The position numbers and the translations under genes are program-made. This document shows positions 1 through 6,301 of a stretch of DNA of 7,490 bases, piece by piece. Numbering within the stretch: position 1 is the first letter of the stretch; each line of letters opens with the position of its first letter. Below the pieces are notes generated by a model, which was not told where the DNA came from, searched no databases, and worked only from the letters and a program-made list of their open reading frames with translations. This stretch comes from Bacteroidota bacterium (GTDB lineage: Bacteria > Bacteroidota > Bacteroidia > Flavobacteriales_D > JABDKJ01), in the NCBI GenBank assembly GCA_027621335.1, contig JAQCAN010000117.1, positions 1 through 7,490 of the forward strand, in the 5' to 3' direction.

Positions 1-1758
1 GGTGAAGTGGTTTATGTAGATAGCCAAAAAATCAGCATCCGCTACGATCGTACCGAAGAAGATCGCCTCGTAAGTTTTGAGGATGATACGCGCACGTACA
101 ATCTCATTAAATTCTTGAAAACCAACCAGGGAACCTGCATCAACCTAAAACCAATCGTCCGCAAGGGGGATCGCGTGGAGCGGGGTGATGTGCTTTGCGA
201 AGGTTATGCCACCGATAAAGGAGAACTCGCACTTGGACGTAACATGAAGGTAGCTTTCATGCCTTGGAAGGGTTACAACTTCGAGGATGCCATCGTGATT
301 TCTGAGAAAGTGGTCAAGGACGACCTCTTCACCTCCATCCACATTGATGAGTATACCCTAGAAGTTAGGGATACCAAGAGAGGAATGGAAGAACTCACCG
401 CTGATATTCCAAACGTTTCTGAAGAAGCCACCAAGGACCTCGATGAGAATGGAATGATCCGCATAGGAGCCGAAGTCACTGAAGGGGATATTCTTATTGG
501 TAAAGTGACCCCTAAAGGTGAAAGTGACCCTTCTCCTGAAGAGAAATTGCTTAGAGCCATCTTTGGTGATAAGGCTGGAGATGTCAAGGATGCTTCACTC
601 AAGGCCTCTCCTTCATTGAAAGGAGTAGTCGTGGATAAGAAACTTTTCTCTAGGGCCGTAAAGGACAGAAAGGCGAAGGCCACTGATAAGCCTATTCTGG
701 ATCAATTGGAGAAAGAACAGAATGAAGAACTGAAGGAACTGAAGAATCAGGTTGTTCAAAAACTATTCAAACTGGTCAATGGAAAGACCTCACAAGGGGT
801 CTTCAACCATTACCGTGAGGAATTCATCAAGAAGGGCATCAAATTCAGTCAGAAGGCACTTGAGAAAGTGGAGTTCGAGGTCGTGAATCCTAAAGGATGG
901 ACGACAGATGAGGAACTGAACAAGAGCATCGAGACAATGTTGCACAACTTCAGCCTCAAGTTCAATGATATCCTAGGTAAATACAAGCGTAAGAGCTTCC
1001 AAGTCTCTGTTGGAGATGAATTGCCTACTGGTATCATTAAGATGGCCAAAGTCTATATCGCCAAGAAGCGCAAGCTGAAAGTCGGAGATAAGATGGCCGG
1101 TCGTCATGGTAACAAGGGCATCGTGGCAAAAATCGTCCGTGAGGAAGATATGCCATACCTAGAAGATGGAACTCCAGTGGATATCGTACTTAACCCACTT
1201 GGGGTACCTTCAAGGATGAACCTAGGCCAGATCTATGAGACCGTCCTTGGATGGGCTGGTCAGAAACTGGGCTTGACGTTCGCCACTCCTATCTTCGATG
1301 GGGCTACAGTGGATGACATCGTAGAGTATACGAAGCAAGCAGGTGTTCCGACCTATGGAACGACCTATCTCTTTGATGGAGAGACCGGACATAAGTTCGA
1401 TCAGCCTGCGACAGTCGGTGTGATCTATATGATCAAGCTATCTCACATGGTAGACGACAAGATGCACGCACGTTCCATCGGACCATACTCTCTCATCACT
1501 CAGCAGCCATTGGGCGGTAAGGCCCAGTTCGGAGGACAGCGATTCGGTGAGATGGAGGTATGGGCACTCGAAGCTTTTGGAGCAGCCAATATCCTGCAGG
1601 AGATCCTGACAGTGAAGTCGGATGACGTGGTAGGAAGAGCAAAAGCCTATGAGAGCATTGTGAAAGGAGAGCCATTGCCTAAACCAGGTATACCGGAGTC
1701 CTTCAATGTACTCTTGAATGAATTGGCAGGTCTGGGACTTAATGTCTCATTGGATTAA
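1..1758 (+). CDS. rpoB: DNA-directed RNA polymerase subunit beta, C-terminal part (5' end outside window)
   Basis: This is the C-terminal 585 residues of the beta subunit, which with beta' forms the active-site cleft of RNA polymerase. The frame is open from base 1, so the gene continues upstream; the GTG at 7 is not a real start. Window residue 1 corresponds to about residue 715 of E. coli RpoB. Visible landmarks are GYNFED at residues 91-96 (E. coli E813/D814), TPKGE and EEKLLRAIFG near 167-189, KMAGRHGNKG at 364-373 (K364 and K372 match the active-site lysines K1065 and K1073), MHARS with H489 (E. coli H1237), the GGKAQFGGQRFGEMEVWALEA switch/clamp block, and the C-terminal SFNVLL motif. 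A lysine/glutamate-rich insertion lies at about 220-340 where E. coli has beta-SI2, while about 47 residues present in E. coli between K1073 and H1237 are absent. rpoC follows after 33 bases, implying one operon. The rifampicin-resistance clusters are not in the window. Identity is very secure. Confidence 0.98.
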   Translation, partial: GEVVYVDSQKISIRYDRTEEDRLVSFEDDTRTYNLIKFLKTNQGTCINLKPIVRKGDRVERGDVLCEGYATDKGELALGRNMKVAFMPWKGYNFEDAIVISEKVVKDDLFTSIHIDEYTLEVRDTKRGMEELTADIPNVSEEATKDLDENGMIRIGAEVTEGDILIGKVTPKGESDPSPEEKLLRAIFGDKAGDVKDASLKASPSLKGVVVDKKLFSRAVKDRKAKATDKPILDQLEKEQNEELKELKNQVVQKLFKLVNGKTSQGVFNHYREEFIKKGIKFSQKALEKVEFEVVNPKGWTTDEELNKSIETMLHNFSLKFNDILGKYKRKSFQVSVGDELPTGIIKMAKVYIAKKRKLKVGDKMAGRHGNKGIVAKIVREEDMPYLEDGTPVDIVLNPLGVPSRMNLGQIYETVLGWAGQKLGLTFATPIFDGATVDDIVEYTKQAGVPTYGTTYLFDGETGHKFDQPATVGVIYMIKLSHMVDDKMHARSIGPYSLITQQPLGGKAQFGGQRFGEMEVWALEAFGAANILQEILTVKSDDVVGRAKAYESIVKGEPLPKPGIPESFNVLLNELAGLGLNVSLD

Positions 1759-1791
1759 CGGAATTAGTTCCATTTATAGCAAAGCGATATC
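1759..1791 (+). other. rpoB-rpoC spacer with two extra in-frame stops
   Basis: This 33-base gap separates rpoB and rpoC, which lie in the same reading frame. After the rpoB TAA at 1756-1758, the frame meets TAG at 1765 and TAG at 1777. These fix the rpoC start at the ATG at 1792 and would stop any readthrough fusion. No GGAGG-like ribosome binding site, promoter-like element or terminator hairpin is seen. The lack of a Shine-Dalgarno sequence is usual in Bacteroidota. Confidence 0.8.
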
Positions 1792-4700
1792 ATGTCATTA
1801 AGCAAAGAAAGGAAAGCAAACAGCGACTTTCAGACCATCACCATCAGTCTAGCTTCACCAGAGCAGATTCTTGAGAGGTCTTTCGGAGAAGTTCTAAAGC
1901 CAGAGACCATCAACTACAGGACCTACAAGCCTGAGAGGGACGGTCTGTTCTGTGAGCGAATTTTCGGTCCTACCAAGGATTATGAATGCCACTGTGGAAA
2001 ATACAAGCGTATCCGCTACAAGGGTATTGTTTGTGACCGCTGTGGGGTAGAGGTAACCGAGAAGAAGGTGCGCAGAGAGCGCATGGGTCATATCCAATTG
2101 GTGGTGCCTGTTGCTCACATCTGGTATTTCCGCTCCCTTCCTAATAAAATGGGTTACCTCCTTGGACTTCCGTCCAAGAAGTTGGACCAGATCATCTACT
2201 ACGAGCGATATGTGGTCATAAATGCAGGAGCGGCTGTCAATAATGAAGGCGAAGCGTTGAATTACCTTGACTACCTCTCTGAAGAGGAATATCTGGATGC
2301 TTTGGACCGCATGCCAAAGGAGAATCAGTACCTGGATGATTCAGACCCCAATAAGTTCATCGCCAAGATGGGGGCTGAGGCGCTGTACGAGCTCTTGAAG
2401 CGTTTGGACTTGGACCAACTCTCTTATGATCTCAGACACGCTGCCAACACTGAGACCTCTCAGCAAAGGAAGAATGAGGCCCTCAAAAGGCTACAGGTTG
2501 TGGAATCCTTCCGTGATGCCAATACGCGTATAAAGAATAATCCAGAATGGATGATCGTGAAGGCGGTGCCAGTCATTCCACCAGAATTGCGCCCCTTGGT
2601 GCCATTGGATGGAGGTCGATTCGCAACGTCTGATTTGAACGACTTGTACCGCAGGGTCATCATCCGTAACAATCGTTTGAAGCGTCTATTGGAAATCAAG
2701 GCGCCAGAGGTCATCTTGAGGAATGAGAAGAGGATGTTGCAGGAATCTGTGGATTCACTTTTCGATAACTCTAGGAAGTCCAGTGCGGTAAAGACCGATG
2801 CCAACCGCCCTCTTAAGTCCTTGAGCGACAGCTTGAAGGGTAAGCAGGGACGTTTCCGTCAGAACCTCTTAGGTAAGCGTGTTGACTATTCAGCTCGTTC
2901 GGTCATTGTCGTAGGTCCTAACTTGAAGCTCCATGAATGCGGTCTTCCAAAGGATATGGCAGCTGAGCTTTTCAAGCCATTCATCATCCGTAAGATGATA
3001 GAGAGGGGTATCGTGAAGACCGTCAAGAGTGCGAAGAAGATCGTTGATAGGAAAGAACCTGTGGTATGGGATATCTTGGAAAGTGTCTTGAAAGGGCATC
3101 CAGTGCTACTGAACCGTGCACCGACTCTCCACCGTTTGGGTATCCAGGCCTTCCAACCTAAATTGATAGAAGGAAAGGCCATTCGCCTCCACCCACTTGT
3201 TTGTACTGCGTTCAACGCGGATTTCGATGGTGACCAGATGGCGGTTCACTTGCCACTCGGCAACGCGGCTATCCTAGAGGCTCAGATGCTGATGTTGGCA
3301 TCGCATAACATCTTGAACCCTGCCAATGGAGCACCAATCACGGTTCCCTCGCAGGACATGGTCTTGGGATTGTACTATATCACCAAGTCTAAGGTCAGTA
3401 CGGATGAAGTGACCGTAAAAGGACAAGGATTGACTTTTTACTCTCCTGAAGAAGTCATCATAGCCAATAATGAAGGTCGATTGGACCTCCACGCGAATCT
3501 CAAGGTGAGGATTCCTAACAAGGATAAGACAGGCTTCGACATGATCGAGACCACTTGTGGAAGGGTCATCTTCAATGAGATGGTTCCTGATGGGGTGGGT
3601 TACATCAACGAGTTGTTGACGAAGAAGTCCTTGCGTGATATCATTGGTCGCATCATGAAGGAAGTGGGAATCTCCAAGACTGCCAAGTTCTTGGATGACA
3701 TCAAGGATCTAGGTTTCAGGATGGCCTTCGAAGGAGGACTCTCGTTCAACTTGGAAGATGTCATCATTCCAGTAGAAAAAGATAAGCTGGTGGAGAAGGC
3801 GACTTCTGAAGTGGATATGATCATGGCCAACTACAACATGGGTCTGATCACCAATAACGAGCGTTACAACCAGACCATCGATATCTGGACGCATACGAAT
3901 AGCCGTTTGACCAACATCTTGATGAATCAGTTGAAGACCGATAAGCAAGGTTTCAATTCGATTTACATGATGTTCGACTCAGGGGCTCGTGGATCGAAAG
4001 AGCAGATCCGTCAGTTGAGCGGAATGAGGGGATTGATGGCCAAGCCAAGGAAATCTGGAACATCTGGTGGACAGGAGATCATTGAGAACCCTATCCTTTC
4101 CAACTTCAAGGAGGGCCTATCCATCTTGGAGTACTTCATCTCTACCCACGGTGCTCGTAAAGGACTAGCGGATACCGCTTTGAAAACGGCTGACGCAGGT
4201 TATTTGACACGTAGGTTGGTGGATGTGGCCCAGGATGTCATCATTACTGACTATGACTGCGGAACCTTGAGAGGTCTTGTAGCCACGGCTTTGAAGAAGA
4301 ATGAGGACATTGTTGAACCACTCAAGGACAGGATCCTTGGACGTTGCACAGTGCATGATCTCTATGACGTCAGAGGTAAAGAATTACTGCTTGAAGCGGG
4401 ACAGGAGATCACCGAGGAGGTTGCCCACCGCTTAGAGGCTGACGGTGTTGAAGAAGTGGAGATCCGTTCCGTTTTGACCTGTGACATGAAGCGTGGAGTT
4501 TGCACCAAGTGTTATGGAAGGAATTTGGCTAATGGCAGAATGGTGGATGTAGGTGAGGCCGTAGGTGTCATTGCAGCACAGTCCATCGGTGAACCAGGAA
4601 CTCAGCTGACCTTGAGAACCTTCCACATCGGTGGTGCGGCATCCAATATCGCGGATGAGAATTCCATCATCGCAAAGTATGATGGTCTCCTTGATATCGA

Positions 4701-6102
4701 AGAGTTGAAGACGGTCACTCGTAAGATGGAAGGAGAGGACAAGGAAATCGTCATCGGACGATCTGCAGAGATGAAGATCATCGATCCAGAGACCGGTGTG
4801 GTGCTCATGACGAGCAACATTCCTTATGGTTCTGAATTCCGAGTAGGTAAGAAGAAAAAGGTGAGCAAAGGAGATGTCATCTGTAGTTGGGATCCTTATA
4901 ACGCATTGATCCTCAATGAAATGGACGGTACTGTGAAGTTTGTCAACGTTGAAGAAGGCATAACCTTCCGCGAGGAAGTTGATGAAGCGACCGGATACCG
5001 TGAAAAGGTCATCATAGAGACCAAGGACAAGAAAAAGAACCCTGAGGTCCAGATTGTCAAAGGCAAGGATGTCATACGTTCTTATTCCCTTCCTGTCGGA
5101 GCCCACATCAATGTTGCCGATGGAGCCAAACTGGGTACGGGAGATATCATCGCGAAGATTCCTAGAGTCTCTGGTCGTTCGGGTGACATCACAGGAGGTC
5201 TGCCAAGGGTGACCGAGCTCTTCGAGGCAAGGAATCCTTCAAATCCTGCAGTGGTATCCGAGATTGATGGTATTGTGAGCTACGGTAAGATCAAGCGAGG
5301 TAACCGAGAGATCATAGTAGAGTCTAAGACTGGAGAAGTCAAGAAGTACTTGGTATCCTTATCCAAGCACATCCTGGTTCAAGAGAATGACTTCGTGAAA
5401 GCTGGTATGCCGCTTTCCGATGGAGCCATTACTCCTTCAGATATCTTGGCCATCAAAGGACCAACTGCGGTTCAGGAGTACTTGGTGAATGAGGTTCAGG
5501 AAGTTTATAGGTTGCAAGGTGTGAAGATCAATGACAAGCACTTCGAGGTCATTGTGAGGCAGATGATGAGCAAGGCCATCATTTCCGATCCAGGGGATAC
5601 CCGTCTGCTTGAGAACCAGAGCGTGAATAAGACTGAGTTCAGTGCAGTGAATGATGAAATCTATGGTAAGATGGTAGTGACCGATTCTGGAGATTCTACG
5701 GAATTGAAAGTTGGTCAGATCATTACTTCCAGACTCCTTAGGGATGAGAATTCACAGCTGAAGCGAAACGATAAGAAACTGGTAGAGGCTCGTGAAGCTG
5801 TTCCATCGACCTCTTATCCATTGCTTCAAGGAATCACCAGAGCTTCATTGCAGACAGAGAGTTTCATCTCAGCCGCATCCTTCCAAGAGACCACCAAGGT
5901 CTTGAATGAAGCAGCTGTGAGTGGTAAAGTGGATTACTTGAAAGGCTTGAAAGAGAATGTCATCGTAGGTCACCTTATTCCAGCAGGAACAGGGGTAAGG
6001 GCCTTCCAACGGGATATTGTTGGAAATAAAGGTGAATACGAAGCGCTTTTGGCCTCTAAGAAAGAGAAGGAGAGCGCTGTGGAAGCAGAGGCAGAAGGAT
6101 AA
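1792..6102 (+). CDS. rpoC: DNA-directed RNA polymerase subunit beta' (complete)
   Basis: This complete 1436-residue beta' subunit is the catalytic half of RNA polymerase and is a normal length for Bacteroidota. ATG 1792 is the first start after in-frame stops at 1765 and 1777. In order: zinc-binding domain with C66, C68, C81, C84; clamp helices at about 282-325 that bind sigma, with R292 and R295 matching E. coli R275 and R278; KRVDYSARSV switch segment near 362-371; NRAPTLHR at 441-448; catalytic NADFDGD at 475-481, with D477, D479 and D481 chelating Mg2+; F-loop around GARGSKEQIRQLSGMRG at 731-747; bridge helix around 784-815; second zinc site C823, C897, C904, C907; trigger loop TLRTFHIGGA at 940-949, with R942 and H945 present and Leu941 where E. 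coli has Met932. About 175 residues (952-1128) interrupt the trigger loop, at the E. coli SI3 position. The end is ESFISAASFQETT near 1356-1368, ENVIVGHLIPAGTG and a charged Lys/Glu/Ala tail. It is probably co-transcribed with rpoB and ends at the terminator 18 bases later. Confidence 0.99.
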   Translation: MSLSKERKANSDFQTITISLASPEQILERSFGEVLKPETINYRTYKPERDGLFCERIFGPTKDYECHCGKYKRIRYKGIVCDRCGVEVTEKKVRRERMGHIQLVVPVAHIWYFRSLPNKMGYLLGLPSKKLDQIIYYERYVVINAGAAVNNEGEALNYLDYLSEEEYLDALDRMPKENQYLDDSDPNKFIAKMGAEALYELLKRLDLDQLSYDLRHAANTETSQQRKNEALKRLQVVESFRDANTRIKNNPEWMIVKAVPVIPPELRPLVPLDGGRFATSDLNDLYRRVIIRNNRLKRLLEIKAPEVILRNEKRMLQESVDSLFDNSRKSSAVKTDANRPLKSLSDSLKGKQGRFRQNLLGKRVDYSARSVIVVGPNLKLHECGLPKDMAAELFKPFIIRKMIERGIVKTVKSAKKIVDRKEPVVWDILESVLKGHPVLLNRAPTLHRLGIQAFQPKLIEGKAIRLHPLVCTAFNADFDGDQMAVHLPLGNAAILEAQMLMLASHNILNPANGAPITVPSQDMVLGLYYITKSKVSTDEVTVKGQGLTFYSPEEVIIANNEGRLDLHANLKVRIPNKDKTGFDMIETTCGRVIFNEMVPDGVGYINELLTKKSLRDIIGRIMKEVGISKTAKFLDDIKDLGFRMAFEGGLSFNLEDVIIPVEKDKLVEKATSEVDMIMANYNMGLITNNERYNQTIDIWTHTNSRLTNILMNQLKTDKQGFNSIYMMFDSGARGSKEQIRQLSGMRGLMAKPRKSGTSGGQEIIENPILSNFKEGLSILEYFISTHGARKGLADTALKTADAGYLTRRLVDVAQDVIITDYDCGTLRGLVATALKKNEDIVEPLKDRILGRCTVHDLYDVRGKELLLEAGQEITEEVAHRLEADGVEEVEIRSVLTCDMKRGVCTKCYGRNLANGRMVDVGEAVGVIAAQSIGEPGTQLTLRTFHIGGAASNIADENSIIAKYDGLLDIEELKTVTRKMEGEDKEIVIGRSAEMKIIDPETGVVLMTSNIPYGSEFRVGKKKKVSKGDVICSWDPYNALILNEMDGTVKFVNVEEGITFREEVDEATGYREKVIIETKDKKKNPEVQIVKGKDVIRSYSLPVGAHINVADGAKLGTGDIIAKIPRVSGRSGDITGGLPRVTELFEARNPSNPAVVSEIDGIVSYGKIKRGNREIIVESKTGEVKKYLVSLSKHILVQENDFVKAGMPLSDGAITPSDILAIKGPTAVQEYLVNEVQEVYRLQGVKINDKHFEVIVRQMMSKAIISDPGDTRLLENQSVNKTEFSAVNDEIYGKMVVTDSGDSTELKVGQIITSRLLRDENSQLKRNDKKLVEAREAVPSTSYPLLQGITRASLQTESFISAASFQETTKVLNEAAVSGKVDYLKGLKENVIVGHLIPAGTGVRAFQRDIVGNKGEYEALLASKKEKESAVEAEAEG

Positions 6103-6120
6103 TCATAGTGGCATACCATT

Positions 6121-6155
6121 AAGGAAAAGGCGGCTTATAGGCCGCCTTTTCTTTT
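6121..6155 (+). terminator. Rho-independent terminator of the rpoBC operon
   Basis: Arms 6121-6134 and 6141-6154 pair as a 14-bp stem with one G-U pair (G6123-T6152) and a six-base loop TTATAG. The core GGCGGC/GCCGCC is followed by TTTTCTTTT. It starts 18 bases after the rpoC stop and should end the rpoBC transcript. The A-rich 5' arm makes it look T-tailed on the minus strand too, but no convergent gene is visible to use that. Confidence 0.95.
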
Positions 6156-6238
6156 CAGATATTTTCTGGAATTAGTTTGAGCCACTTTAGCAGTTGTCCG
6201 CTAAGAAGCTTAGATAGAGTTCAAATGGTCTCATACCT

Positions 6239-6253
6239 TGATGACTGTCATCA
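6239..6253. promoter_or_regulatory. Perfect 7-1-7 palindrome, putative operator
   Basis: TGATGAC-T-GTCATCA is a perfect inverted repeat with 7-base arms around one central base. It lies about 49 bases before the receptor start and just upstream of the putative -7 box at 6272, so it would cover the -33 region. The 7-1-7 layout is that of Fur/PerR/Zur-family boxes, and 10 of 14 arm bases agree with the Fur-type core TGATAATnATTATCA. As RNA it could form only a 6-bp stem with a three-base loop, so a DNA site for a dimeric regulator is the better reading. The protein that binds it is unknown. Confidence 0.45.
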
Positions 6254-6263
6254 GCTGGTTTAA

Positions 6264-6283
6264 TTGATGCCTAACTTTGATGC
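6264..6283 (+). repeat. Direct repeat TTGATGC x2, overlapping the -7 element
   Basis: TTGATGC occurs at 6264-6270 and again at 6277-6283, 13 bases apart. A third TTGATG sits at 6238-6243, exactly 26 bases before the first, overlapping the palindrome. The last copy overlaps the TTTG of the putative -7 box. The motif also occurs by chance within coding sequence, so significance rests on the clustering and the 13/26 spacing. Confidence 0.4.
6272..6279 (+). promoter_or_regulatory. Putative Bacteroidota -7 promoter element
   Basis: TAACTTTG matches the Bacteroidota sigma-A -7 consensus TAnnTTTG at every fixed base. It lies 22 bases before the ATG at 6302, predicting a leader of roughly 15-20 bases. 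No clear -33 TTTG or TTG is found at the usual distance; that position is occupied by the palindrome at 6239-6253. This suggests a weak or activator-dependent promoter, or a repressible one. No start site data are available. Confidence 0.5.
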
Positions 6284-6301
6284 GGCTCTGAATTCACCTT
6301 T

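Larger units (their letters stand above)
6156..6301. other. Intergenic region between rpoC terminator and receptor gene
   Basis: About 145 bases without a convincing ORF, tRNA or structured RNA. The right half holds the palindrome, direct repeats and -7-like element listed separately. The left half has only weak overlapping inverted repeats (6186-6213) and a near-match to a -7 box, TTAGTTTG at 6172-6179. No DUF3467-type small gene, which I recall often following rpoC in Bacteroidota, is present. Confidence 0.75.

Noticed and set aside
273..683. A 136-codon minus-strand frame opposite rpoB
   Set aside because: Serine/leucine-rich shadow of the rpoB reading frame with no motif or promoter of its own.
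1760..1769. GGAATTAGTT shared between the rpoB-rpoC spacer and 6168-6177
   Set aside because: A single ten-base match between two places in a window this long is expected many times by chance, and the flanks differ.
4432..5106. A 224-codon open frame on the minus strand opposite rpoC
   Set aside because: It lies wholly within a well-conserved rpoC coding region, its protein shows no family motif I recognise, and long antisense frames are a common by-product of this codon usage.
6121..6155. The terminator hairpin as a bidirectional terminator
   Set aside because: The minus strand also shows a T-run after the stem, but the next gene is on the plus strand and nothing convergent is present, so there is no evidence it works in that direction.
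6172..6179. TTAGTTTG as a second -7 promoter box
   Set aside because: It has a mismatch at the conserved A of TAnnTTTG and lies over 120 bases from the gene; the exact match at 6272 is a better candidate.
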